Assembly (NCBI RefSeq): GCF_018130825.1
Contig: NZ_JAFCJS010000002.1
Span: 806,001 to 870,000 of the forward strand
DNA from: Bradyrhizobium liaoningense
Lineage (GTDB): Bacteria > Pseudomonadota > Alphaproteobacteria > Rhizobiales > Xanthobacteraceae
DNA: 64,000 nucleotides
Reading direction: 5' to 3'
The notes under the pieces were generated by a model. The model was not told the origin of the DNA, did no database searches, and saw only the letters and a program-made list of their open reading frames with translations. The translations under genes and the position numbers were made by a program. Positions 1 through 8,513 of this stretch are shown here, one piece after another; the first letter of the stretch is position 1, and every line of letters begins with the position of its first letter.

Positions 1-5
1 CCGGC

Positions 6-1103
6 ATGGTCACGCCTGCGCCGGCGCTGGTGCGCTTTTCCGGCATTCAGAAGACCTACGATGGCGAGCACCTCGTGGTGAAGAACCTCGATCTCGACAT
101 CAGGAAGGGCGAGTTCATCACCCTGCTCGGTCCGTCGGGCTCGGGCAAGACGACCACGCTGATGATGCTGGCCGGCTTCGAGGTTCCGACCCATGGCGAG
201 ATCTACCTCGCCGACCGGCCGATCAAGAACGTGCCGCCGCACAGGCGCGACATCGGCATGGTGTTCCAGAACTACGCCCTGTTTCCGCACCTGACGATCG
301 CGGAGAATATCGCCTTCCCGCTCTCCGTTCGCAACACGAGCAAGGCGGACGTGCAGGAGCGTGTCAACGCGGCGCTGCGCATGATCAAGATGGAAACCAT
401 GGCGCAGCGGCGGCCAGGGCAGCTGTCCGGCGGTCAGCAGCAGCGCGTCGCGCTGGCCCGCGCGCTGGTGTTCAACCCGCAACTCGTGCTGATGGACGAG
501 CCCCTCGGCGCCCTCGACAAGCGCCTGCGGGAGCAGATGCAGCTGGAGATCAAGCAGCTGCACGAGACGATGGGCATCACGGTCGTCTACGTCACCCACG
601 ATCAGAGCGAAGCGCTCACCATGTCGGACCGCATTGCTGTGTTCAACGACGGCATCGTGCAGCAGATCGACAGGCCCGACGCGCTGTATGAGCATCCGGT
701 GAACAGCTTCGTCGCCCATTTCATCGGCGAGAACAATGTGCTGGCCGGCACCGTCGAGACCATCGACAAGGACTATTGCCGCGTCGCGCTGGCCGGCGGC
801 GGCGCCGTCACCGCACGGGCGGTCAATGTCTCGGGCGCGGGCGCATCGACCTCGCTGTCGGTGCGGCCCGAGCGTGTCGCGATTGTTCCGGATGGCAGCG
901 CCGGTGAAGGACCGAACCGGCTGCCGGCAAAAGTGCAGAACACCATCTATCTCGGCGACCACGCGCTGGCCGTGCTCGAGGTCGCCGGCAACGGGGAGTT
1001 CATGGTCAAGCTTCAACCGGGAGCGCATCACAGTCTTGCACCTGGCGAAGGCGTGTCCATCACCTTCCGGCCCGAGGATTGCCTCGCCCTCGATCCCGTA
1101 TGA
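6..1103 (+). CDS. Spermidine/putrescine-type ABC transporter ATP-binding protein (PotA-like)
   Basis: This is the ATP-hydrolysing subunit of an importer for polyamine-like solutes, acting on the cytoplasmic face of the inner membrane. The 365-residue protein shows Walker A GPSGSGKT (42-49), Q-loop Q88, signature LSGGQQQ (140-146), Walker B LVLMDE (160-165) and H-loop H198, followed by a C-terminal TOBE-like region from about residue 280. It heads a four-gene set with a binding protein and two permeases on the same strand. The ATG lies 5 bases from the window edge, so an upstream start cannot be excluded. The substrate is inferred from family (COG3842) and neighbours only. Confidence 0.93.
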   Translation: MVTPAPALVRFSGIQKTYDGEHLVVKNLDLDIRKGEFITLLGPSGSGKTTTLMMLAGFEVPTHGEIYLADRPIKNVPPHRRDIGMVFQNYALFPHLTIAENIAFPLSVRNTSKADVQERVNAALRMIKMETMAQRRPGQLSGGQQQRVALARALVFNPQLVLMDEPLGALDKRLREQMQLEIKQLHETMGITVVYVTHDQSEALTMSDRIAVFNDGIVQQIDRPDALYEHPVNSFVAHFIGENNVLAGTVETIDKDYCRVALAGGGAVTARAVNVSGAGASTSLSVRPERVAIVPDGSAGEGPNRLPAKVQNTIYLGDHALAVLEVAGNGEFMVKLQPGAHHSLAPGEGVSITFRPEDCLALDPV

Positions 1104-1145
1104 TGCAACGATCAACAGAACGCAGATGAAGAAGGAACAACGACC

Positions 1146-2204
1146 ATGCTGAAGCGCAAGATTGGCAAGATCGCTCTGGGTTTCGCCGCGGCACTGAGCG
1201 CCAGCGCTGCGCTGGCCACGGTCGCAGAGGCGCGCGACCTCACTGTCGTGTCGTGGGGCGGCGCGTACCAGGATGCCCAGAAGAAGGTCTATTTCGAGCC
1301 GTTCAAGAAGGCGTCTGGCGCGCCGATGAACGACGAGTCCTGGGACGGCGGCGTCGGCGTGTTGCGCGCCAAGGTGCAGGGAGGTGCCGCCACCTGGGAC
1401 GTCGTCCAGGTCGAGAGCGACGAGCTCGCGGTCGGCTGCGAGGAAGGCCTGTTCGAGAAGCTGGATTATTCCAAGATCGGCGGCGAGGCCGCTTACATCC
1501 CGCCGTCGGTCAATTCCTGCGGCGTCGGCGCCATCCTCTACGATTTCGTTCTCGGCTACGACAAGGACAAGCTGAAGGAGGCCCCCAAAGGCTGGGCCGA
1601 CTTCTTCGATACCAAGAAGATTCCCGGCAAGCGCGCGCTGCGTCAGGGCCCGAAGACCACGCTGGAGATTGCGCTGATGGCCGACGGCGTCGCGCCGAAG
1701 GACGTCTACAAGGTGCTGGCGACCGACGAGGGCGTCGATCGCGCTTTCAAGAAGCTCGACACCATCAAGGGCGACATCGTGTGGTGGAAGGCCGGCGCCC
1801 AGCCGCCGCAACTGCTCGCCTCCGGCGAGGTGGCGATGACCTCGGTCTACAATGGCCGCATCGACACCGCCAACAAGAACGAGAAGAAGAACTTTGGCAT
1901 GGTATGGGACGGCGCGCTCTTCACGCTCGACAGCTGGGTCATCCTGAAGGGCAGCCCGAACAAGGACGCGGCCTACAAGTTCCTCGACTTCGCAGGCAAG
2001 GCGGAGAACCAGTCAAAACTGTCGGAGAACATTGCCTACGGCACTTCGAACAAGGACGCCGCCGGCCGGCTCGCGCCCGCCGTCCTGAAGGATCTGCCGA
2101 CGGCGCCTGACAACATCAAGAACGCGGTCGAGATCAACGTGGCCTTCTGGCTCGAGAACATCGACCGCCTGACCGAGCGCTTCAACAAATGGGCCGCGAA
2201 ATAG
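1146..2204 (+). CDS. ABC transporter substrate-binding protein (PotD/PotF-like)
   Basis: This periplasmic solute-binding protein probably delivers a polyamine or related cation to the neighbouring permeases. The 352-residue protein begins with a Lys/Arg-rich signal peptide ending near residue 29 (AEARD), followed by an extracellular solute-binding type 1 fold beginning LTVVSWGG, typical of the COG0687 family. It starts 42 bases after the ATPase gene and has a GAAGGA ribosome binding site upstream of the ATG. A palindromic repeat separates it from the first permease. The exact ligand cannot be read from the sequence. Confidence 0.92.
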   Translation: MLKRKIGKIALGFAAALSASAALATVAEARDLTVVSWGGAYQDAQKKVYFEPFKKASGAPMNDESWDGGVGVLRAKVQGGAATWDVVQVESDELAVGCEEGLFEKLDYSKIGGEAAYIPPSVNSCGVGAILYDFVLGYDKDKLKEAPKGWADFFDTKKIPGKRALRQGPKTTLEIALMADGVAPKDVYKVLATDEGVDRAFKKLDTIKGDIVWWKAGAQPPQLLASGEVAMTSVYNGRIDTANKNEKKNFGMVWDGALFTLDSWVILKGSPNKDAAYKFLDFAGKAENQSKLSENIAYGTSNKDAAGRLAPAVLKDLPTAPDNIKNAVEINVAFWLENIDRLTERFNKWAAK

Positions 2205-2254
2205 GTCGCCACAGCACCGGCGTGCGGCGCGCATTGAAAGCAGTAACGTTGCGG

Positions 2255-2391
2255 CCATCCTTCGAGACGCCCGCCTTCGGCGGGCTCCTCAGGATGAGGA
2301 CGGAGTGTGCGGCAGCGGCTCTAGAGGCACCGATGTCGGAGAGCCTCATCCTGAGGAGAGCGCGAAGCGGTCGTCTCGAAGGACGAGGCGC
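2255..2391. repeat. Paired palindromic repeat (ctcatcctgagga / tcgaaggatga family)
   Basis: Two arms sharing catccttcgagacgc and ctcctcaggatgagg in opposite order form imperfect palindromes between the binding-protein and permease genes. The same family recurs at 6069-6173, 12363-12467 and 51211-51314. It resembles dispersed intergenic palindromes known from Bradyrhizobium genomes. It may act as an mRNA hairpin that sets the ratio of binding protein to permease. Confidence 0.8.
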
Positions 2392-2421
2392 TTGCTCAGG
2401 CCGATCGAAGAGGCTCTCTCC

Positions 2422-3666
2422 ATGGCGCCCCTGACCGCGACCGAGGTACCGCTCAAGCGCCGCTTGAGGCGCGCCGAGCGGGCACGCCAGGTCAAGGCGT
2501 TGGCGCTGGTCCTGCCGCTTCTCGTCTTCCTGCTCTTCACCTTCGCAGGTCCCATCGCCGGCATGCTGTGGCGGGCCGTCGATGACCGGGAGGTGCGCCA
2601 GGTCCTGCCGCAGACGGTCGCTGCTCTCGCCAGTTGGGACGGCAAGGACCTGCCGGACGAAAAGGCCTATTCGGCGCTGGCAGGCGACATCCTGGCGGCG
2701 CGCGCCTCCGGCACCGTCGCCATCGCGGCCAAGCGGCTCAACTACGCGCTGAACGGTTTTCGCACGATCCTGACCAGCACGGCACGCAATCTGAAGGCGG
2801 CGCCTGAGCCCGGCACGGCCAGGGAGACGCTGGCCAAGATCAATCCGGCCTGGCGTGAACGCGCCACCTGGACGACCATCAAGGACGCCAGCGGCCCGGT
2901 GACCGGTTTCTACCTGCTGGCGGCGCTCGACCTGACGCGGAATGCGGACGGCGCGGTTGTCGCTGCTCCGCCGGATCAGGCCATCTACCGAGACATTTTC
3001 GCCCGCACCTTCCTCATCAGCCTCGGTGTCACCGCGCTCTGCCTGATCCTCGGCTTTCCCGTCGCCTATCTGCTGGCGACGCTGCCGCCCGGTCGGTCGA
3101 ACCTGCTGATGATCTTCGTCCTGCTGCCGTTCTGGACGTCGCTTCTGGTCCGCACCTGCGCCTGGATCGTGCTGTTGCAGAGCAAGGGCGTCGTGAACGA
3201 CAGCCTGCACTGGCTCGGCATCATCGACGAGCCGCTCCGCCTGATCTACAACCGCTTCGGTGTCTGCGTGGCCATGACCCACGTGCTCCTGCCGTTCATG
3301 ATCCTGCCGCTGTACAGCAGCATGAAGGCGATCTCGCCCGCCTACATGCGCGCCGCCGCCTCACTGGGCGCGCCGCCCCTCACCGCCTTCCTGCGCATCT
3401 ACCTGCCGCAAACGCTGCCCGGCGTCGGCGCGGGAAGCCTGCTCGTCTTCATCCTGGCGCTCGGCTACTACATCACACCCGCACTCGTCGGCGGCGCCGC
3501 CGACCAGATGATCAGCTACTTCATCGCGCTCTACACGACCGAGACCGCGAATTGGGGCCTGGCCTCGGCGTTGGGTGCGGTGCTGCTGCTGGCGACCGTT
3601 CTGCTCGCCCTCGTCTACGGCAAGCTGGTGCAGGGCCAGCAGGTCACGGGAGGGATGAAGAATTGA
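2422..3666 (+). CDS. ABC transporter permease, first subunit (PotB-like)
   Basis: This inner-membrane permease subunit belongs to the COG1176 family. The 414-residue product starts at ATG 2422 (MAPLTATEV); the open frame extends further upstream, but only through the palindromic repeat. TM1 lies around residues 26-48, followed by an unusually long extracytoplasmic stretch of about 140 residues before the five-helix core. The core carries the EAA-type loop AAASLGAPPLTAFLRIYLP, which contacts the ATPase. The stop codon overlaps the TTG start of the second permease, so translation is probably coupled. Confidence 0.9.
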   Translation: MAPLTATEVPLKRRLRRAERARQVKALALVLPLLVFLLFTFAGPIAGMLWRAVDDREVRQVLPQTVAALASWDGKDLPDEKAYSALAGDILAARASGTVAIAAKRLNYALNGFRTILTSTARNLKAAPEPGTARETLAKINPAWRERATWTTIKDASGPVTGFYLLAALDLTRNADGAVVAAPPDQAIYRDIFARTFLISLGVTALCLILGFPVAYLLATLPPGRSNLLMIFVLLPFWTSLLVRTCAWIVLLQSKGVVNDSLHWLGIIDEPLRLIYNRFGVCVAMTHVLLPFMILPLYSSMKAISPAYMRAAASLGAPPLTAFLRIYLPQTLPGVGAGSLLVFILALGYYITPALVGGAADQMISYFIALYTTETANWGLASALGAVLLLATVLLALVYGKLVQGQQVTGGMKN

Positions 3667-4493
3667 GCGACAATTCTCCTCTCCGCACGCCCAGCCAGCG
3701 CATCGCGTGGGCCGCGACCATCGTCATCTCGACGCTGGTGTTCATCTTCCTGATTGCGCCAATCCTTGCGATCATGCCGCTGTCCTTCAGCTCGGGCTCG
3801 TACCTGACCTATCCGCTGCCTGGCCTTTCCCTGCGCTGGTACGACGACTTCATCAATTCGCCGCGCTGGATGAATTCGCTGAAGAACAGCATGATCATCG
3901 GCATAGCCTCGACCCTGCTGTCCATGGTCTTGGGCACGCTGGCGGCGCTGGGGCTGGCGCAGTGGAAGAGCCGGTTCAAGCCGCTGGTGCTGGCTTTCGT
4001 GCTGTCGCCGGTCGTCGTGCCCGGCGTCATCACTGCGGTGGGCCTGTATTTCTTCTTCGCGCCGATTGGCCTTACCGGCAGCTATCTCGGCCTGATCCTG
4101 GCCCACACCGCGCTGGCGACGCCCTTCGTGGTGATCACGGTCGGCGCGACGCTGCAGAGCTTCGACACCAATCTGACGCGCGCCGCCGCCTCGCTCGGCG
4201 CTTCGCCGCTTCAAGCGTTCCGGCGCGTGATCCTGCCCCTGATCCTGCCGGGCCTTGCCTCGGGTGCGCTGTTCGCTTTCGCGACCAGCTTCGACGAGGT
4301 GGTGATCGTGCTGTTCATGGCCGGTCCCGAGCAGCGCACCCTGCCGCGCGAAATGTTCAGCGGCATCCGCGAGAACATCAGCCCGACCATCACGGCAGCG
4401 GCGGTGATCCTGACGACGGTGTCGGTCATCCTCCTCGCGACGCTGGAAGGGCTGCGCCGGCGCAACGAACGGCTCAAGGGCAGCGGCGGCTGA
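3663..4493 (+). CDS. ABC transporter permease, second subunit (PotC-like)
   Basis: This is the second permease of the polyamine-type importer (COG1177). The 276-residue product is read from TTG 3663, inside the TGA of the previous gene, with GGGAGGG at 3648-3654 as a well-placed ribosome binding site; no in-frame ATG fits before the first membrane helix. It has six predicted helices and an EAA loop (AAASLGASPLQAFRRVILP). The TTG start and one-base overlap point to translational coupling that keeps the two permeases equimolar. Confidence 0.9.
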   Translation: MSDNSPLRTPSQRIAWAATIVISTLVFIFLIAPILAIMPLSFSSGSYLTYPLPGLSLRWYDDFINSPRWMNSLKNSMIIGIASTLLSMVLGTLAALGLAQWKSRFKPLVLAFVLSPVVVPGVITAVGLYFFFAPIGLTGSYLGLILAHTALATPFVVITVGATLQSFDTNLTRAAASLGASPLQAFRRVILPLILPGLASGALFAFATSFDEVVIVLFMAGPEQRTLPREMFSGIRENISPTITAAAVILTTVSVILLATLEGLRRRNERLKGSGG

Positions 4494-4495
4494 TA

Positions 4496-4668
4496 ACTTC
4501 TCCCCGCCTGCGGGGGCGCGACGAGCTTCGCTCGCGCTGAGAGGGTCGGGGTGAGGGGGAGCCTCCGCGAGGACGGTGAGAGTGGGACTCGCGGAGAGTG
4601 CCCCTCACCCGGAATGCATCCTCGATGCATTCCGGCCTCTCCCCGCAAGCGGGGAGAGGCGAAGGGAA
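4496..4668. repeat. Palindromic repeat, ctccccgc-gcgggg type
   Basis: Successive inverted repeats built from ctccccgcctgcggggg, a run of ctcaccc / gggtgag, the palindrome ggaatgcatcctcgatgcattcc, and ctccccgcaagcggggag fill the gap after the permease operon. A short relative (ctccccgcttgcggggagag) lies just after the LivK-type gene near 6016-6038. The rest of the gap to 4792 has no visible gene. Confidence 0.7.
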
Positions 4669-4792
4669 CACCGCCCGCCCCTTCTGATTTTGCATTCCGC
4701 TATGGCGCGCGCCGCTTAGCTGCCGCGACGGATAGAAGCTAGAACAGTCCCCGCAACAACGCCCGAACAACAACACTCAGGGAGAAAACAAC

Positions 4793-6004
4793 ATGCAAAA
4801 ACTCATCGCCGCCGTCGCGGCCGGTCTCGCGCTCGCCGCAACCTCCGGCGCCGCGCGGGCGCAGATTTCCGACGATGTCGTCAAGATTGGCGTGCTCACG
4901 GACATGTCGAGCCTTTATGCGGACGCGACCGGCAAGGGCTCGCTCGCCGCCGTCGAGATGGCGGTGGCCGATTACGGCGCCAAGGTCGCGGGCAAGCCGG
5001 TTCAGGTGGTCGCCGCCGATCACCAGAACAAGCCCGACGTCGGCGTCAACATCGCCCGCAACTGGTACGACAACGACAAGGTCGATGCGATCTTCGACGT
5101 GCCGACGTCGTCGGTGGCGCTGCCGATCTCGGCGCTGACGCGCGAGAAGAACAGGATCAACATCAATTCGGGCGGCGGCTCCTCCGACATCACGGGCCCC
5201 GCATGCTCACCCAATACCGTGCACTGGACCTACGACACCTACGCGCTGTCCAACGTCGCCGGCAAGGCGATGGTGAAGCGCGGCGAGGATAGCTGGTTCT
5301 TCGTCACCGCCGACTACGCCTTCGGCATGGCGCTGCAGCGCGACGCCGCCAACGTGGTCAAGGAGAGCGGCGGCAAGGTGCTCGGCGAGGTCCGTCATCC
5401 CCTCAATTCGTCGGACTTCTCTTCGTTCCTGCTGCAGGCCCAGGCCTCCAAGGCCAAGGTGGTCGCGCTGGCCAACGCCGGCGGCGACACCACCAACGCG
5501 CTGAAGCAGGCCGCCGAGTTCGGCCTGACCCAAGGCGGCCAGAAGATGATCGCGCTGCTGCAGGAGATCACCGACACGCACTCGCTCGGCATCAAGGCGA
5601 CACAGGGCCTGATCGTCACCGATGCCTTCTACTGGGATATGAACGAGGAAACGCGCGCCTTCTCCAAGCGCTTCAACGAGAAGGTCGGCCACATGCCGAC
5701 CATGATCCAGGCCGGCCTCTATTCGGCGACCATGCACTATCTGAAGGCGATCGAGGCCATCAAGACCGACGAGGCGCCGAAGGTGATGGAGCAGATGCGC
5801 AAGACGCCGGTCAACGACTTCTTCGCCAAGAACGGCAAGATCCGCATCGACGGCCGCATGGTCCACGACATGTATCTGTTCGAGGTGAAGAAGCCCGAGG
5901 AGTCCAAGGGCGAGTGGGACCTCTACAAGCTGATCGCCACCGTGCCCGGCGACGAGGCGTTCCGTCCGCTCGACAAGGGCGGCTGCCCGCTGGTGACGCA
6001 TTGA
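4793..6004 (+). CDS. ABC transporter substrate-binding protein (branched-chain amino acid / LivK type)
   Basis: This is a periplasmic binding protein of the type 6 peripla_BP family (COG0683), whose members bind amino acids, amides or aromatic acids. The 403-residue precursor has a clear signal peptide (MQKLIAAVAAGLALAAT...ARA, cleavage near residue 23) followed by a fold opening VVKIGVLTDMSSLYAD. AGGGAGAA just upstream of ATG 4793 is a strong ribosome binding site. No permease or ATPase of the Liv type lies beside it, so it probably serves a transporter encoded elsewhere. Its ligand is unknown. Confidence 0.9.
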   Translation: MQKLIAAVAAGLALAATSGAARAQISDDVVKIGVLTDMSSLYADATGKGSLAAVEMAVADYGAKVAGKPVQVVAADHQNKPDVGVNIARNWYDNDKVDAIFDVPTSSVALPISALTREKNRININSGGGSSDITGPACSPNTVHWTYDTYALSNVAGKAMVKRGEDSWFFVTADYAFGMALQRDAANVVKESGGKVLGEVRHPLNSSDFSSFLLQAQASKAKVVALANAGGDTTNALKQAAEFGLTQGGQKMIALLQEITDTHSLGIKATQGLIVTDAFYWDMNEETRAFSKRFNEKVGHMPTMIQAGLYSATMHYLKAIEAIKTDEAPKVMEQMRKTPVNDFFAKNGKIRIDGRMVHDMYLFEVKKPEESKGEWDLYKLIATVPGDEAFRPLDKGGCPLVTH

Positions 6005-6068
6005 GAGTCTTCTCCCTCTCCCCGCTTGCGGGGAGAGGGAAAGAAGCTCCGCCTCGGACCGCCAATTC

Positions 6069-6173
6069 CTCATCCTGAGGAGCTTGCGAAGCAAGCGTCT
6101 CGAAGGATGAAGGCCCGGCTGGTGGCCTCGCCCTTCGAGACGCGCGCGAAGAGCGCGCTCCTCAGGGTGAGGA
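6069..6173. repeat. Palindromic repeat pair (ctcatcctgagga family)
   Basis: Two palindromes, one containing gcttgcgaagcaagc and the other gcgcgcgaagagcgcgc, are bounded by ctcatcctgagg and cctcagggtgagga. They are close relatives of the repeat pairs at 2255-2391 and 51211-51314. Confidence 0.8.
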
Positions 6174-6204
6174 TCAACATCCTCTATGAGAAAACGACAC
6201 GACA

Positions 6205-6230
6205 GCGCGCCCGGTAAAAACCAGGCGCGC
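6205..6230 (-). terminator. Possible terminator hairpin after the PRC-barrel gene
   Basis: gcgcgcc and ggcgcgc are separated by 12 bases and lie just beyond the stop of the minus-strand PRC-barrel gene. No clear T-run follows on the minus strand, so the call is weak. Confidence 0.35.
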
Positions 6231-6254
6231 TTCGTTCAGCCAACTAGAAGCCCA

Positions 6255-6785
6255 TTACTCCGCGTACTTGAACTCGGGCATGTTCTTCAGCTCGTCCTTG
6301 CTCGCATTGAACACGGCGTGGTCCGGATACCACTTCGACGTGGACGACGTCGTGGTCGCCGCAGGCTTGTCGGTACCGGTCGCAGCGCCCGTCGTCGTGG
6401 TCGCGGCGGGCTTGGCGCCCGGGTTCGTGGCGGCGCCGGTATAGGCCACGGCCTCGTTGACGAACTTCAGCTTCTCGTAGGGCACCGCAACCAGATGCTC
6501 GCCCATGCCGAGGAAGCCGCCAACGCCGATCACGGCGATCTTGATGTTGCCGCTCTTGTCCATCAGCAGCTCGTTGATCGAGCCGATGTTCTCGTTGGCG
6601 TCGTTGTAGACCTTCAGGCCCGACATTTTCGACGTCCGCCACTCGCCCGAAGCGGTCGTGGCCGTCGTTGTCGCGGTGGCTGCAGGCGCTGCCTTGTCGG
6701 TGGTGGCCGTCGGGTTCTGCGCGAACGCGGCGGTCGCAAGCAGTGCAGTGCCGGCGAGGCCGGCGACGATCGATTTCGTCAGCAT
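6255..6785 (-). CDS. Secreted PRC-barrel domain protein
   Basis: This 176-residue exported protein has a signal peptide (MLTKSIVAGLAGTALLATAAFA). A PRC-barrel-like core of about 60 residues follows (SKMSGLKVYNDANENIGSI through VAVPYEKLKF). Thr/Ala-rich low-complexity linkers lie on both sides, and the C-terminal segment is charged. PRC-barrel proteins occur widely in rhizobia as envelope or stress proteins; the fold was first described in PRC-H and RimM. The specific role is unknown. Inverted repeats lie upstream in the 6786-7012 gap. Confidence 0.82.
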   Translation of the reverse strand: MLTKSIVAGLAGTALLATAAFAQNPTATTDKAAPAATATTTATTASGEWRTSKMSGLKVYNDANENIGSINELLMDKSGNIKIAVIGVGGFLGMGEHLVAVPYEKLKFVNEAVAYTGAATNPGAKPAATTTTGAATGTDKPAATTTSSTSKWYPDHAVFNASKDELKNMPEFKYAE

Positions 6786-6897
6786 GTTGTCCTCTCCTTC
6801 AACAAAAAGCTCGTGTGGAGAAAACAGCGCTGAACATCAGCAGTTCCGAGCGCGCGGCAATTTCGTCGCGCGATACGCGAGAAGGACTCGCTGGACG

Positions 6898-6924
6898 AAT
6901 GTTCCTGCGTCACCCAGGAACATT
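6898..6924. promoter_or_regulatory. Inverted repeat upstream of the PRC-barrel gene
   Basis: AATGTTCC (6898-6905) and GGAACATT (6917-6924) form a perfect 8-base inverted repeat around an 11-base spacer. It sits about 115 bases upstream of the PRC-barrel start, as an operator would, but no known regulator is recognised. Confidence 0.35.
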
Positions 6925-6935
6925 TTGCGGCGCAC

Positions 6936-6990
6936 CGTTCCCCGCCGGCGATCATGCGCCCTGGGTGAAGCACGATCGCGGCGGGGAACG
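6936..6990 (-). terminator. Possible terminator stem-loop after the Ser-rich gene
   Basis: CGTTCCCCGCC and GGCGGGGAACG pair over 11 bases around a 33-base loop. The structure lies just past the stop codon of the minus-strand gene ending at 7013. The long loop and lack of a T-run make termination only a possibility. Confidence 0.35.
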
Positions 6991-7012
6991 TGCCGACCCG
7001 CGTCGCTCGGGG

Positions 7013-7564
7013 TCAGCTCTTGAAGTCGATCAGGAGCGCGGAGAAATTCGAGCTGCTCGATGAGCTGCCGTTGGCGCCGTAGGACGAGCTCGACGATTGC
7101 GACTGCTGCAGCGCCTGCAGAAACTGCTGGAGGATCTCGGCCGTGGTCTGGTCGGTCGAGCTGCTGCTCGTCGAGTCCGTCGACGACGAATCCGAGGAGC
7201 TGTCGTCCGGCGGCGGGCCGGGCGGCGGTCCACCGGCACCGTCGGGACCGTTCGCGAAGGCGGACTGAAAGACGTTCTTCAACTCCTCGGCCTGGTCCGA
7301 GGTCAGCGTCCCGTTCGACACTTCGCTGGAAATGAGTTCGTCGATCTTCGACTGCATGTCCTCCTTGGAGGGACGCGTGCCGCTCGACTGGTCGCTCGAC
7401 CGGCTCTGCTGGAGCGCGGTGTCGATGTCGGTCAGCGCCGTCGAGAGCGCGGACTGGTCCGACGACGAGATCGTGCCGGCGGAAACTTCCGATTGCAATT
7501 CCTGCTGCAGCCGCTGCAAGGGCGACTGGTAGCTGCCGGCGGATGCCGCCGAAATCGAAGTCAT
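7013..7564 (-). CDS. Ser-rich repeat protein of unknown function, divergent from a two-component system
   Basis: This 183-residue protein starts at ATG 7564 (MTSISAASAGSYQSPL). It has no signal peptide or membrane segment. Two related helical motifs are visible: SEVSAGTISSSDQSALSTAL near residue 30 and SEVSNGTLTSDQAEELKNVF near residue 75. A Pro/Gly stretch (GGPPPGPPPDD) and long Ser/Asp/Thr runs follow, with a Gln-rich helix between Ser blocks. It is divergent from the response regulator at 7745 and shares about 180 bases of promoter region, so it may be a target of that regulator. No family function is known to me. Confidence 0.75.
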   Translation of the reverse strand: MTSISAASAGSYQSPLQRLQQELQSEVSAGTISSSDQSALSTALTDIDTALQQSRSSDQSSGTRPSKEDMQSKIDELISSEVSNGTLTSDQAEELKNVFQSAFANGPDGAGGPPPGPPPDDSSSDSSSTDSTSSSSTDQTTAEILQQFLQALQQSQSSSSSYGANGSSSSSSNFSALLIDFKS

Positions 7565-7744
7565 GATGGCTCCGTGGATTTTGCGGGGTTTCTTGTGTGA
7601 CCGCGCCACGGTATGGTTAACGGCCTTAACGATACCTTGCCGCTTCCCTGCCCGGGCATGTCGCCATGTTGCGGAAATGGCTACGGAAACAATCTGAAAC
7701 AAAAATCTTCGCCATTTGGCCCGAATCTTGGACAAACAAAGCGC

Positions 7745-8500
7745 ATGGCCATTCCCAATCCCAACATCCTGGTCGTCGAAGACGACCGCGAAACCCGGAC
7801 GTTGATTGCGAAGTACCTGCGCAACAACGCCTGCAACGTCACCGCCGTGAGCGACGGCCGCGAGATGTCGCGCGCCATGGCCGACCACCGCGTCGACCTC
7901 ATCATCCTCGACGTCATGCTGCCGGGCGAGGACGGCCTCAGCCTGTGCCGCAAGGTGCGCTCGGAGACGCAGACGCCGATCATCATGCTGACCGCGCGCG
8001 GCGAGGACGTCGATCGCATCGTCGGCCTCGAGATGGGCGCGGACGACTATCTGCCGAAGCCCTTCAACCCGCGCGAGCTGCTCGCCCGCATCAACGCGGT
8101 GCTGCGCCGCCAGGCGGCCGCGCAGGCGGCAAGCTCGATCGAGGGCGCGAGCACGCTCGCCTTCGAGGGCTGGCGCATCGATTTGCGCCTGCGCGAGCTG
8201 CGCAATCCGGAAGGCGCGCGCGTCGCGGTGACCAGCGCCGAGTTCGATCTGCTCCGCACCTTCTGCGAGCGGCCCGGCCGCGTGCTGTCGCGCGACAGCC
8301 TGCTCGACCTCACCCAAGGGCGCAACTCCGGCTCGTTCGAGCGCTCCATCGACGTGCTGGTCAGCCGCATCCGCCGCAAGATCGAGCCCAATCCGGCCGA
8401 TCCCACCATCATCAAGACGGTGCGCTCCGGCGGCTATCTGTTCACGCCCAGAACTGAAGTAGCAAGCACGGAAGCGGTCGCGCCATCCCTGAGCAGCTGA
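7745..8500 (+). CDS. OmpR/PhoB-family response regulator
   Basis: This two-component transcription regulator has 251 residues from ATG 7745. The receiver domain shows acidic pocket D13/D14, phosphoacceptor D56 (IILDVMLPGEDG), T83 and K105. A winged-helix DNA-binding domain spans about 150-243 (FERSIDVLVSRIRRKIE...TVRSGGYLF). The sensor kinase gene begins 14 bases downstream, so the two form an operon. The overall pattern is closest to OmpR-type regulators of envelope genes; the signal and regulon are not evident. Confidence 0.93.
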   Translation: MAIPNPNILVVEDDRETRTLIAKYLRNNACNVTAVSDGREMSRAMADHRVDLIILDVMLPGEDGLSLCRKVRSETQTPIIMLTARGEDVDRIVGLEMGADDYLPKPFNPRELLARINAVLRRQAAAQAASSIEGASTLAFEGWRIDLRLRELRNPEGARVAVTSAEFDLLRTFCERPGRVLSRDSLLDLTQGRNSGSFERSIDVLVSRIRRKIEPNPADPTIIKTVRSGGYLFTPRTEVASTEAVAPSLSS

Positions 8501-8513
8501 GGGAACGGCCGTC

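Noticed and set aside
2182..3282. Long minus-strand open frame opposite the first permease
   Set aside because: It is Gln/Asp/Arg-rich with no domain, lies antisense to a clear permease, and its length is explained by high G+C codon bias.
7620..7640. TTAAC-N-TTAAC as a CtrA box
   Set aside because: The spacer is 5 bases rather than 7.
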